Positions 24,827 through 33,708 of a stretch of DNA of 64,000 nt are shown one piece after another. The stretch spans positions 238,721 to 302,720 of the forward strand of contig NZ_KZ984556.1 in the NCBI RefSeq assembly GCF_003574445.1. Direction: 5' to 3'. A program made the translations under genes and the position numbers. Source of the stretch: Streptomyces sp. YIM 130001 (lineage in GTDB: Bacteria > Actinomycetota > Actinomycetes > Streptomycetales > Streptomycetaceae). Numbering within the stretch: the stretch's first letter is position 1; every line of letters starts with the position of its first letter. The notes under the pieces are model-generated. The model did no database searches and was not told the DNA's origin. It saw only the letters and a list, made by a program, of their open reading frames with translations.

Positions 24827-26320
24827 GTGCCCCGAAGCCGCCTGCGATCCCGCCCTCTCGCCGTGCTCCTCGCCGCCCTCCTCCTCGCCTGTGCAGGCCC
24901 CGCGGCGGCGGGGCCGCAGGACGACGATTCCGTACGCCCCGACTCCGTACGCCCCGCCGGCTTCGGTCCTCTGCCGCCGCACAATCCGCACACCGGCCCC
25001 GACGGCAACGCCACCATGCACGGGGACTCGGCATCCTCCGACACCACCCCGCTGGCCGGCCCGGGGCCCGAAGGGCTCGACTCGTCGCGTACCGGGCTCG
25101 CCTCGGCCTGCCCCACCGTCCTGGTCGGCGGCGACGGGCTGCCGGTCGTGCTGTGCACGCCGATCATCGGCCAGCGGCCCACCGTGCATCTCCTGGATCC
25201 CGACGACGGCTCCTCGCTCACCAGCCTGCAGCTCACCAAGGGCTCGTTGCTCGGCGGCGTCTACGCGTACCTGGACCAGCAGGACCGGCTGGTCGTCGCC
25301 GACGGCAGCCGCAGCCTCCTGCGCGTCGGGCACCACAAGAAGGCCGACGGCGGCTGGGAGTTGCGGGTCGACCGGAGCCTGTCGCTGGCCGAGGCGATCC
25401 CCGAGTCGGACGCCGTGACGGGGCTCGCGCCGGACTGGGAGGGCCGCGTGTGGTTCGCGACCGACGGCGGAATCGTCGGCACGGTCGACGACACGACCGG
25501 CGCCCTGCACACCCTGACCCTGCCGGCCGGCGAGCGCGTCGCCAACAGCATCTCGACGGCCCCCGAAGGCACCGCCGTCACCAGCACGCACGCCACCTAC
25601 CTGCTCACCACCGACCGGGCCGACGGCACTCCGCGAATCGCCTGGCGCAAGGAGTACGACCGCGGATCCGCCCGCAAGCCCGGCCTCCTGAGCCACGGCA
25701 GCGGCTCCACACCGACGTTCTTCGGACCGCGTACCGGCACCGAGTACGTCGCACTCGTCGACAACGCCGACGACTCCGCGAACCTCCAGGTCCACCGCAC
25801 CGACGACGGTTCCCAGGTCTGCTCCGTCCCGGTCCTCACCGCCTCCGGCGGGCCCGCCAGTGAGAACTCGCCGGTGGGCGTGGGCCGCAGCGTGTTCGTG
25901 GCCGGCACCTACGGCTACCCGTACCCGGCCGTCCCCGACGGCGCGGGCCCGAGCGTGCCGGCCAAGGCCGACTTCGCCGGCGGCCTGACCCGGGTCGACG
26001 TCGACGCCGACGGCGAGGGCTGCTCACCCCGGTGGGACAACACACTGCGTTCGGCCGCGGTGCCGAAGCTGTCGACGGCGGACGGGCTGATCCACACCGT
26101 GCTCCGGGACCCGCTGATCCCCGGCAGCCGGGCGACCGGACTGCTCGACCCCTTCCGCTATGCACAGATCGACCCGGACACCGGTGAGGTGGTGCGCTCC
26201 ACCCGGGTGGGTGTCGGCGCCGTGTTCGACACCCTGCAGATGGCCGGGACGGTGCAGCGCGACGGGGTCTATCTGCAGGGCACGATCACCGGGGTCCTGC
26301 GCATCTCCGGGGGCGGGTGA
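24827..26320 (+). CDS. Secreted beta-propeller-like protein
   Basis: A 497-residue exported protein. GTG 24827 (after GAAAGGA) gives a clean signal peptide, RSRPLAVLLAALLLACAGPAAA. The mature part consists of repeated short beta segments (RPTVHLLDPDDG; WEGRVWFATDGGIVGTVDD; AQIDPDTGEVVRSTRVG) typical of PQQ/YncE-type propellers. Two cysteine pairs are likely (ACPTVLV with VLCTP; QVCSV with EGCSP). No catalytic motif is seen. It ends 60 bases from the convergent BNR-repeat gene with a GC hairpin between. Function unknown; it may be a surface sugar- or ligand-binding protein. Confidence 0.7.
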   Translation: MPRSRLRSRPLAVLLAALLLACAGPAAAGPQDDDSVRPDSVRPAGFGPLPPHNPHTGPDGNATMHGDSASSDTTPLAGPGPEGLDSSRTGLASACPTVLVGGDGLPVVLCTPIIGQRPTVHLLDPDDGSSLTSLQLTKGSLLGGVYAYLDQQDRLVVADGSRSLLRVGHHKKADGGWELRVDRSLSLAEAIPESDAVTGLAPDWEGRVWFATDGGIVGTVDDTTGALHTLTLPAGERVANSISTAPEGTAVTSTHATYLLTTDRADGTPRIAWRKEYDRGSARKPGLLSHGSGSTPTFFGPRTGTEYVALVDNADDSANLQVHRTDDGSQVCSVPVLTASGGPASENSPVGVGRSVFVAGTYGYPYPAVPDGAGPSVPAKADFAGGLTRVDVDADGEGCSPRWDNTLRSAAVPKLSTADGLIHTVLRDPLIPGSRATGLLDPFRYAQIDPDTGEVVRSTRVGVGAVFDTLQMAGTVQRDGVYLQGTITGVLRISGGG

Positions 26321-26336
26321 GGCCGGGAGCGAGTGA

Positions 26337-26359
26337 GGGGCCGGGGGCGCCCCGGCCCC
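26337..26359. terminator. Bidirectional terminator between convergent genes
   Basis: GGGGCCGGGG (26337-26346) pairs with CCCCGGCCCC (26350-26359) around a 3-base loop, midway between two converging stops. Confidence 0.7.
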
Positions 26360-26379
26360 GGCCTGCGAGCCGCGGACCG

Positions 26380-27696
26380 TCAACGCCGGGCGTAGTACAG
26401 CCTGTTGTGCTCGGTGTCGGGAAGATAGAGGACGTCGTTGCCGTCGGAGTCGCGGCGTACGGCCAGGCGGTCGGGGGTCAGGCCCGGGGTGGCCGACCGT
26501 GCCGTCCACGTGCCGGCGGACTCGGTGGCGGCGAAGACGCGGTCGGAGCCCGACTCGGTGACGTAGTAGACGCGTTCGCCCACGGTGCCGTCCGAGGTGA
26601 TACCGAGGGCGGCGCGGGTCTGGCCGCCCGCGTGCACGGTCCGGCGGGACCAGTCGCCGTCGCGCGGGGCGGCGTAGTACACGCGGAAGTCGCCCTCGCT
26701 GTCGGCCGAACGGTAGCGGTAGGCGACCTTGGGGACGGCGCCGTCGAGGGCGAGTTTGGCGCTCTGTACGGCCGGCCCTCGGTAGCCGTCGTTGTCGCTG
26801 CTCCACTCCTCTCCGGCGGTCAGGCCCTGGATGACGTCCGCGCCGGCGGGGGTGGTCGGCGTGGTGACGGGGGTGCCGGTGCTGTCGGCGAAGGTCCCGG
26901 TGGCCGGGTCGTAGCGCAGATACGACAGGGCGTGGCGGTACGCGGAGGACGGAGCCTTGGACCACTGGTACAGGATGTGGACCCGGCCGGAGGGGTCGAC
27001 CTGCAGGTCGTCCGGGTAGACGGCGCGGTTCGCGGCGGAGGCGAAGGTGCCGGCGAGGCTCCATTCGGCGGCGCCGTCGTCCCAGTGGTAGAGCTTGCCG
27101 GGGCGCTGGTCGTTGCCGTCGCCGACGCGGGCGGCGAGGTAGAGGTCGCCGTTCGGGGCGGTGGTGAGGACCGGGTAGGTGATGCGTTCGCCCTGGTCGG
27201 GCAGTTCGGTTGCGTGGTCGGTCAGCTTGCCGCCGGCGGAGTCGGAGCGGTAGTAGCGCCAGGTGTCGGTGTGCATCGAGGTGAAGACGTGCAGTCTTCC
27301 GCTGCCGTCGCGCGCGATCGAGGGCTGGTTGTGGCCGAGGTCGTCGGTGAACTCGGCCTGTTTTCCGTTCTTTTCGAGCAATGGCAGCCTGCTCCAGGCG
27401 CCGTCCGGGTCGCGGCGGGCGACGGCGGGGCGGTGGGTCGACTCGGTGGAGCCGGGCTCGTTGAAGGCGAAGTAGGTGTACTGGCCGCGGCCCTTGTAGG
27501 TGGCGGCGGGTGTCCACCAGGCGGCCTGGTTCGAGGAGTCCATGGCGTACGGAACCTGCTCGACGGTCGTGTCGGCGGGCTCGGGGCCGGCGGATCGTGC
27601 GGCGTGGCTCGCGGAGGCAGTCGGGGCGAGTGCTGATCCGGCGAGCAGGGCCATGGCGATGGCGACACCGGGGCGGGCGTGCAGAGGGCGGCGCAT
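26380..27696 (-). CDS. Secreted BNR-repeat-containing protein
   Basis: A 438-residue exported protein with a signal peptide (RRPLHARPGVAIAMALLAGSALAPTASAS). It is a BNR_4-type propeller: HNQPSIARDGSGRLHVFTSM; TYPVLTTAPNGDLYLAARVG; YPDDLQVDPSGRVHILYQWS. Such proteins accompany polysaccharide lyases and some are themselves lyases. ATG 27696 has a perfect AAAGGAG 6 bases upstream. It is 38 bases downstream of the MFS transporter on the same strand, so the pair forms an operon, opposite the FAD oxidoreductase. A role in degrading or binding an extracellular polymer is inferred. Confidence 0.82.
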   Translation of the reverse strand: MRRPLHARPGVAIAMALLAGSALAPTASASHAARSAGPEPADTTVEQVPYAMDSSNQAAWWTPAATYKGRGQYTYFAFNEPGSTESTHRPAVARRDPDGAWSRLPLLEKNGKQAEFTDDLGHNQPSIARDGSGRLHVFTSMHTDTWRYYRSDSAGGKLTDHATELPDQGERITYPVLTTAPNGDLYLAARVGDGNDQRPGKLYHWDDGAAEWSLAGTFASAANRAVYPDDLQVDPSGRVHILYQWSKAPSSAYRHALSYLRYDPATGTFADSTGTPVTTPTTPAGADVIQGLTAGEEWSSDNDGYRGPAVQSAKLALDGAVPKVAYRYRSADSEGDFRVYYAAPRDGDWSRRTVHAGGQTRAALGITSDGTVGERVYYVTESGSDRVFAATESAGTWTARSATPGLTPDRLAVRRDSDGNDVLYLPDTEHNRLYYARR

Positions 27697-27734
27697 GTCG
27701 ACTCCTTTGTCATGGGGGGGCGTACCGCTCGGGG

Positions 27735-29168
27735 TCACGAGGGCAGGCGCGCCGGTGCTGTCTCGCGGGCGCGGAGAATGACCAGGCCGGAGACCAGCGC
27801 GATCGCCATCAGGTAGAACGCGGGCGACAGGTCGTACCCGCTGGCACCGATCAGCCAGGTCGCGAAGTACGGGGTCATGCCGCCGAAGAGCGCGGTGGCC
27901 ACGTTGTACGAGACCGCCATGGCGCCGTAGCGCACCCGGGTCGGGAAGAGTTCGGCGAGCGCGGCGGAGATCGCGCCGTCGAAGGCGGCGATGCACATGC
28001 CGAGCACGATCATGGCGAGCGCGGCGAGGACGGCGTCGCCCAGACTCAGCAGCCAGAAGGCCGGCCAGGACAGCACGACGAAGCCCGCGCACCCGGCGAT
28101 CAGGAGCGGCTTGCGGCCCCAGCGGTCGGACAGCATGCCCATGAACGGCACGGCGACGGCCACCACGAACAGTCCGGCGGTGGTGATGGCGAAGGCCGGC
28201 ACCCGACCGAAGTCCAGGGTGGTCTGCAGGTAGCCCGGCATGAACGTCTGCAGTGCCCAGTGCCCGACCGCCTTGACCAGCATGAAGCCGGTGCACAGGA
28301 GCATGGCCGTACGGGCGATGGCGAAGCTCTCCCTGAGCGGTGAACGGGACTCGCCGCCCTCGCTCTTGAGCCTGCGGAACTCCGGGCTGTCCTCGAGCCG
28401 GGTGCGCAGGTAGACGCCGGCTATGCCGAGCGGCGCGGCGAGCAGGAAGGGGAGGCGCCAGCCCCAGTCGTCCATGGCGTCACCGGGCAGCGCGGCGGAG
28501 AGCAGCAGCACGATGCCGGAGCCGGCCACGAAGGCGGCGAATCCGGAGGCGTCGATCCACGAGGTGATGAATCCGCGGCGGCGCGGCGGCGCGTACTCGG
28601 CGAGCAGGGTGGTGGCGCCTGCGCTCTCGCCGCCGGCCGCGAAGCCCTGCACCAGGCGGCACAGGACGAGCAGGACCGGTGCGAGGACGCCGACCGAGGA
28701 GTGGGTGGGCAGCAGACCCATGGCGAGGGTCGCGGCGGAGGTGGCGAGTACGACGATGGCCAGGGTGCGCTGCCGGCCGATGCGGTCGCCGAGTGATCCG
28801 AAGAACAGTCCGCCGAGCGGTCGCATCACGAATCCGGCGCCGAACACCGCGAAGGTGGAGAGGAGTTCGGCCTCCGGGTTGTCCGAGGGGAAGAAGTTGT
28901 GGGCGAGGATCACGGCGAGTGTGCCGTAGATGCCGAAGTCGAACCATTCGACGAAGTGGCCGAGTCCGGCGGCGACCAGGACCTTGCGCAGGCCGGCCGG
29001 TTCGATCTCGCCGGTGCCGCCGGGTGCGGTGCCGTTCGGCGGGGTGCCGTTCGGCGGGGTGCCGTTCGGCGGGTCCTGCGGGTCTCGGGGGGTCTTCGCG
29101 AGCGCCACGTTCCGGCTCTCTTCTTCCGCGTCGCGGGGGCCGCCCGTCCCCCGGGTCGTGTCGTCCAC
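27735..29168 (-). CDS. MFS transporter, metabolite:H+ symporter type
   Basis: A 477-residue, 12-helix importer of the MHS group (ProP, KgtP, ShiA relatives): HFVEWFDFGIYGTLA opens helix 1, and GSLGDRIGRQRTL and SDRWGRKPLL are the loop 2-3 and 8-9 signatures. Its substrates are usually organic acids or osmolytes. GTG 29168 is chosen for AGGAGGAGCA directly upstream. The N-terminal cytosolic tail contains three NGTPP repeats from a 15-bp DNA tandem array. Divergent from the FAD gene across the candidate IclR operator; it probably brings in the locus substrate. Confidence 0.88.
   Translation of the reverse strand: MDDTTRGTGGPRDAEEESRNVALAKTPRDPQDPPNGTPPNGTPPNGTAPGGTGEIEPAGLRKVLVAAGLGHFVEWFDFGIYGTLAVILAHNFFPSDNPEAELLSTFAVFGAGFVMRPLGGLFFGSLGDRIGRQRTLAIVVLATSAATLAMGLLPTHSSVGVLAPVLLVLCRLVQGFAAGGESAGATTLLAEYAPPRRRGFITSWIDASGFAAFVAGSGIVLLLSAALPGDAMDDWGWRLPFLLAAPLGIAGVYLRTRLEDSPEFRRLKSEGGESRSPLRESFAIARTAMLLCTGFMLVKAVGHWALQTFMPGYLQTTLDFGRVPAFAITTAGLFVVAVAVPFMGMLSDRWGRKPLLIAGCAGFVVLSWPAFWLLSLGDAVLAALAMIVLGMCIAAFDGAISAALAELFPTRVRYGAMAVSYNVATALFGGMTPYFATWLIGASGYDLSPAFYLMAIALVSGLVILRARETAPARLPS
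29028..29072. repeat. 15-bp tandem array x3 inside the MFS gene
   Basis: Three perfect copies of GGTGCCGTTCGGCGG encode the NGTPP repeats in the cytosolic N-terminus of the transporter. The in-frame unit length means copy-number change would be tolerated. Confidence 0.9.
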
Positions 29169-29258
29169 TGCTCCTCCTGTGCGGCTGTGCACGGGGTCCT
29201 CGGTGCGGGGTCCCACTGGGCCGGGAACCTACAACAGATCCCACAGACTGAACAGTGG

Positions 29259-29272
29259 TTGCACGATATGCA
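29259..29272. promoter_or_regulatory. Candidate IclR-regulator operator, copy 1
   Basis: TTGCACGATATGCA lies midway between the divergent MFS and FAD oxidoreductase starts. It matches 13 of 14 bases of the motif in front of the IclR gene 3.2 kb away and contains TGCA half-sites. Confidence 0.55.
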
Positions 29273-29370
29273 TGTGATGTACGTTCGACGTGGCCTCGGG
29301 GCGCCCGGGGCGCCGGCACTTGTCCGCGCAACCGTCCGCGACAGTTCGCGTCACCCGAAGGAGTCCGCAC

Positions 29371-31662
29371 GTGCGGGAAGAAGAGGCTTCACACGACATC
29401 GCCGTGATCGGCGGCGGGCTGGCGGGGGCGTGCGCGGCGATCGCGGCGGCCCGCCTCGGGCGCCGGGTCGCCCTGGTCCACAACCGCCCTGTCCTGGGCG
29501 GGAACTCCAGCAGCGAGGTCCGGGTCTGGGTCTGCGGTGCCACCGCACACGGCGTGCACCGCTGGGCCCGGGAGACCGGGATCATGGGCGAGCTCTACAC
29601 CGAGAACCAGTACCGCAACCCCGAGGGCAACCCGTACTACTGGGATCAGGTCGTCCTGGACGCGGTGCTCGCCGAACCGCTGATCGACCTGTATCTGAAC
29701 ACTGACGTGCGCGAGGCGGAGGCTTCCGGCCCGGATGATGCACGCGAGTTGCACTCCTGCACGGGCTGGATGATGGGTTCCGAGCGGCGGATCACCTTCC
29801 GTGCACAGCAGTTCCTGGACTGCACGGGGGACGGACTGCTGGGACACCTGGCCGGCGCCCTGCACCGGATCGGCCGCGAGTCACGTGCCGAGCACGACGA
29901 GCCCTGGGCACCCGAGGAGGCCGACGAAGCGCTGCTCGGCTCGACGATCCTCTTCTACACCAAGGACGCCGGCCGCCCCGTCAAGTTCGTACCCCCCTCG
30001 TACGCCCGCGACCTGACCTCGACCCCCATCCTGCGCAACCGAGTTCTGCGCACCGGGGACAACGGCTGCGACTACTGGTGGATCGAGTGGGGCGGTGAAC
30101 TCGACACCGTCGAGGACAACGAGCGCATTCGCGACGAGCTCCACGCCGCGATCATGGGCATCTGGGACCACATCAAGAACTCGGGCGAGTTCGACGCGGG
30201 CAACCTGACCCTGGAGTGGGTCGGCAGCATCCCCGGCAAGCGCGAGTACCGGCGCTTCCTCGGCGACCACGTACTCACCCAGCAGGACATCCTGGAGCAG
30301 CGACGCTTCGACGACCGGGTCGCGTTCGGCGGCTGGTCGGTCGATCTGCACCCGGTGCAGGGCATGTACGCCGACGAGCCGGGCGCCCGGCAGCGGCACG
30401 CGGACGGCGTCTTCCACATCCCGCTGCGCTGCCTGTACTCGGTGAACGTGACGAACCTGCTGTTCGCCGGCCGCAACATCTCCGCCACCCATATCGCCTT
30501 CGGCGCCACCCGCGTGATGGCCACCTGCGCCACCCTCGGCGAGGCCGCCGGCACCGCTGCGGCACTGTGCGTGCAGGAGAGTCTCACACCACGCCAACTC
30601 GCCGTGAAGCAACCGGAATTGGTGCGCCGGACACTGGTGAGGCAGGACGCCTCGGTGATCGGCCTGCCGGACGACGACCCGGCGAACCTCGCGCTCACCG
30701 CCCGCTCCACCGCCTCCTCGCACCAGGATCGCCTCGCCGCCGAACCGTCCGGCGCCGCCGAGGGTGAGCCGTACGCGCTCGACCGAGATCTGGCGCTGCT
30801 GCTGCCGGTGGACCCTGGGCTCGACTCGGTCGACCTGCTCGTCCACGGTGCTCCCGAGGGTGGGCGGCGGGAGGTGGCGGTCGAGCTGTGGAGCACGGGC
30901 CGTGCGGAGAACGCCGTCCCGGCCGAGCAACTGGCAACCACCGTGCTGCGGGTGCCGGCGGCGGGACCGCACTGGGTCACCGCGCACTTCGACCACCGTC
31001 CGGCACGGCCGGAGAACGTGATCGTGGTGGTGCGTTCGTGCCCGGGCGCGGCCCTGACCCTCGTCCCCGAGCGGACGGACGGGGTGCTCGCGCTGCGCAG
31101 CAGGGCGGCGGGCGATGCCGCAGTCGACCACGACATCCCGGAGGAGGACGGCCAGTTGGTCCTGGAGTGGCAGGCCAGGGGGCTGCGCCGGAACTGCTTC
31201 GCCTTCCGCGCCTCCCCCGCCACCCGGGCCTTCGCGCCGGAGCAGGCCGTCGGCGGGTTCCAGCGGCCCTTCGGCGGGCCGCGGATGTGGTCGTCGGCGC
31301 GGGTCGCGGACCCCGAGCGGGCTGACGAGTGGCTGCGGCTCGACTGGCACGAGGAGCACCGACTCGCCGAGGTGCGGCTGGTGTTCGACGACGACGTGGA
31401 CGAATACCTGAACAATCTGCACCGCCACCGCACCCCGTTCGAGGTGATGCCGGAACTCGTGCGGGACTACCGTGTCGAGGCGCTGGACGCCGACGGTTCC
31501 TGGCACACGCTGCTGACCGTCCGGGACAACCGGCGCCGGCACCGGGTGCACCGCCTGGACGGGTCGGGCCCGGTGCGCACGCGGGCGTTGCGGCTCCGGG
31601 TCGACGCGACACACGGCTCACGGCACGCGCATGTGACCGCGTTCAAGGCGTACGGGGCGTGA
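29371..31662 (+). CDS. FAD-dependent oxidoreductase (FAD_oxidored family)
   Basis: A 763-residue flavoprotein. Residues 9-23 (DIAVIGGGLAGACAA) form the FAD Rossmann loop, followed by LGGNSSSEVRVWVCGA, which is characteristic of the PF12831-type family found with sugar and sugar-acid catabolic genes. Residues 130-430 form the flavin and substrate region (FLDCTGDGLLGHLAGA; LLFAGRNISATHIAFGATRVM). The C-terminal 330 residues are beta-rich with no family I can name. GTG 29371 follows AAGGAGTCCGCAC. It is divergent from the MFS-BNR operon and convergent with IclR. Likely oxidises the imported compound; the substrate is unknown. Confidence 0.85.
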   Translation: MREEEASHDIAVIGGGLAGACAAIAAARLGRRVALVHNRPVLGGNSSSEVRVWVCGATAHGVHRWARETGIMGELYTENQYRNPEGNPYYWDQVVLDAVLAEPLIDLYLNTDVREAEASGPDDARELHSCTGWMMGSERRITFRAQQFLDCTGDGLLGHLAGALHRIGRESRAEHDEPWAPEEADEALLGSTILFYTKDAGRPVKFVPPSYARDLTSTPILRNRVLRTGDNGCDYWWIEWGGELDTVEDNERIRDELHAAIMGIWDHIKNSGEFDAGNLTLEWVGSIPGKREYRRFLGDHVLTQQDILEQRRFDDRVAFGGWSVDLHPVQGMYADEPGARQRHADGVFHIPLRCLYSVNVTNLLFAGRNISATHIAFGATRVMATCATLGEAAGTAAALCVQESLTPRQLAVKQPELVRRTLVRQDASVIGLPDDDPANLALTARSTASSHQDRLAAEPSGAAEGEPYALDRDLALLLPVDPGLDSVDLLVHGAPEGGRREVAVELWSTGRAENAVPAEQLATTVLRVPAAGPHWVTAHFDHRPARPENVIVVVRSCPGAALTLVPERTDGVLALRSRAAGDAAVDHDIPEEDGQLVLEWQARGLRRNCFAFRASPATRAFAPEQAVGGFQRPFGGPRMWSSARVADPERADEWLRLDWHEEHRLAEVRLVFDDDVDEYLNNLHRHRTPFEVMPELVRDYRVEALDADGSWHTLLTVRDNRRRHRVHRLDGSGPVRTRALRLRVDATHGSRHAHVTAFKAYGA

Positions 31663-31690
31663 ACGGCCTTCCCGTACGCGGGCGTCGGGG

Positions 31691-32485
31691 CTAGAGCGCG
31701 CCCAGTGCCTGGCTGACCGCGTCGGCCGCCTCGACCACGGAGCGGGCCAGGGCGGCGTGGTGCTCGGCCTGGGCGTGCGGGTCGCTGGTTCCCGCGTCGC
31801 CGAGTACGGATGCCGGGCCCCACAGCGAGACGGCGGCCACGATGTCGCCGGAGCCGTCCCGCACGGGGGCGGCGAGGGAGGCGCGGCCGAGTGCTCGCTC
31901 CTCGGCCTCGGTCGCGTAACCGGCGCGGCGGACGGCGTCGATCGCCTTGTCGAGGAGGTCGTGCCGGACGGTGGTGAACTCGGTGTGCGCCTCGAGGGTC
32001 TCGCCGAGCAGCTCGCGGCGCTCCTCGGGCGTGAGGCCGGAGAGCAGGCACTTGCCGATGCCGGTGGCGTGCAGCGGGGCGGTGTCGCCGGACTGGGTGT
32101 ACGACTTGGGTGCGCGGGCGCCCTCGAAGTTGCACAGGAACATCAGCTCGGCGCCGCGGCGTACGGCGACGTTCGCGCCGAGGCCGGTGCGGGCGGCCAG
32201 TTCCTGGAGGACCATGCGGGCCGCGCGGTGCACGGGGTGGCGGTTGACGGCGGTGGCGGCGAGGGGCAGGGTGCCCAGGCTCAGGCGGTAGAGGTTGCTC
32301 ACCGGATCGCGTTCCACCATGTCCAGGCGTTCGAGGGTGGAGAGCAGGCGGGAGGCGGTGGAGGAGCCGAGGCCGGTGAGCTCGGCGACGTCGGACACCC
32401 GTAGCTCGGGGCGGCCCGCGCCGAGTGCGCGCAGTACGGCCACGGAGCGCTCCACGCTCTGATTGGTCCCGACGTCGGCGGCCAT
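31691..32485 (-). CDS. IclR-family transcriptional regulator
   Basis: A 264-residue regulator with an N-terminal winged helix (VERSVAVLRALGAG; VSDVAELTGLGSSTASRLL, residues 11-55) and an IclR effector domain (LHATGIGKCLLSGLTPEERREL; AAPVRDGSGDIVAAVSLWGP). ATG 32485 has GAGGAG upstream. It converges with the FAD gene. The motif TTGCACGATCTGCA just upstream recurs between the FAD and MFS genes, implying autoregulation and control of the whole locus by one catabolic effector. Confidence 0.92.
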   Translation of the reverse strand: MAADVGTNQSVERSVAVLRALGAGRPELRVSDVAELTGLGSSTASRLLSTLERLDMVERDPVSNLYRLSLGTLPLAATAVNRHPVHRAARMVLQELAARTGLGANVAVRRGAELMFLCNFEGARAPKSYTQSGDTAPLHATGIGKCLLSGLTPEERRELLGETLEAHTEFTTVRHDLLDKAIDAVRRAGYATEAEERALGRASLAAPVRDGSGDIVAAVSLWGPASVLGDAGTSDPHAQAEHHAALARSVVEAADAVSQALGAL

Positions 32486-32501
32486 GCCCACTCCTCGTTC
32501 A

Positions 32502-32529
32502 GATCTGCATACGGCTTGCACGATCTGCA
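32502..32529. promoter_or_regulatory. Candidate IclR-regulator operator, copy 2
   Basis: TTGCACGATCTGCA (32516-32529) lies 31 bases upstream of the IclR start. GATCTGCA also occurs at 32502-32509, exactly 20 bp from its second copy at 32522-32529, giving two half-site units on one DNA face. It matches the site at 29259-29272. Confidence 0.55.
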
Positions 32530-32609
32530 CGATCATATAGGGGGCGGGGTGGACGCGGTCGACGGCCGGGAATGCCGGTGCGCGGACGCCCGTGGGCGCG
32601 ACCGTCGGG

Positions 32610-33518
32610 TCAGGGCTTGCGGCCCGTGACCGCGTACACGTTGATGTCGGCGTCCGTCACGTCGTTGATGTCCGCGTACTTGACCTGGCCGATGGTGTCC
32701 AGGTCGGCGAACTGGGCGCCGTCGGGCCGCTCGGCCACCGGGGCGGCGTGGTCGGGGTGCCAGTGGTGCACCGGCACCACGCCGGGGTCGTCGATCTCGA
32801 GGCCGTTGGCGGTGAGGAACTCCTCGACCTCGGCGCGGGAGCGCAGCACGAAGGTGAATCCGCGTTCGGTGTAGGTGCGTTGGACGGCGCGGACGTTCTC
32901 CGGATTGAGGTCCTCGGTGAGGTGGCTGAGGACGAGCCGGCTGCCGGACGGCAGGGTTTCGACGAGTCGGCGCACCACCGAGTGTGCTTCGGCGTCCTCC
33001 ACGAAATGCAGGATCGCGACCAGGACGAGGGCGATCGGCTGCTCGAAGTCCAGGGTGCCGGCGGCGGTTTCGAGGATCGTGTCCGGGTTCTTGAAGTCGG
33101 CGTCGATGTAGTCCGTGACGCCTTCGGGGCCGCTGGTCAGCAGCGCGCGGGCGTGGGCGAGGACGACCGGGTCGTTGTCGACGTAGACCACCCTGGACTC
33201 GGGGGCGAGGCGCTGGGCGATCTCGTGGACGTTCTCCTGGGTGGGCAGTCCGGTGCCGATGTCCAGGTACTGGCGGATGCCGTCCCGGCCGGTGAGACGC
33301 TGCACCGCGCGCCGCAGGAAGTCACGGTTGTGGCGGACGTCGAGATAGCCGCGCGGGTTGGCGGCAAGTGCGGCGGCCGCAGCCGAACGGTCGACGGGGT
33401 AGTTGTCCTTGCCGCCGAGGAAGACGTCGTAGACCCGGGCCGGGTGTGCCTTGCCGTTGTCGAAACCCGCACGCTTACGCTGCTCGCCGGGACCCTGGGT
33501 GCGCACCTCGCCGGACAT
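32610..33518 (-). CDS. SAM-dependent methyltransferase (DUF574/PF04672 type)
   Basis: A 302-residue methyltransferase of the family greatly expanded in Streptomyces. ARVYDVFLGGKDNYPVDR is the family N-terminal signature, LDIGTGLPTQENVHE is the SAM motif I variant and VVYVDNDPVVLAHARALL is motif II. ATG 33518 follows GGAGGGGAGACC. The acceptor substrate is unknown in the family. It is a single gene with no operon partner. Confidence 0.9.
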   Translation of the reverse strand: MSGEVRTQGPGEQRKRAGFDNGKAHPARVYDVFLGGKDNYPVDRSAAAAALAANPRGYLDVRHNRDFLRRAVQRLTGRDGIRQYLDIGTGLPTQENVHEIAQRLAPESRVVYVDNDPVVLAHARALLTSGPEGVTDYIDADFKNPDTILETAAGTLDFEQPIALVLVAILHFVEDAEAHSVVRRLVETLPSGSRLVLSHLTEDLNPENVRAVQRTYTERGFTFVLRSRAEVEEFLTANGLEIDDPGVVPVHHWHPDHAAPVAERPDGAQFADLDTIGQVKYADINDVTDADINVYAVTGRKP

Positions 33519-33708
33519 GATGGTCTCCCCTCCAACACTCGCCGGTTGCCTGTGCGACAACCTATCCCCTGCCGGGAATCGGGCAGCCACGGATGCGGGA
33601 CGTCCGGTTCGCCGGTACGTCCGGAGTCGACCACCACCCGCCGGGAGCATGGCAGTTGGGCCGCTCACGGGCGAGCCTCGCGGTGCGTACCTCGCCCGTG
33701 AGCGGGGA

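Noticed and set aside
22426..25239. 937-codon minus-strand open frame
   Set aside because: It runs across an ABC gene, an amidotransferase gene and an intergenic gap without any recognisable domain; an antisense artefact.
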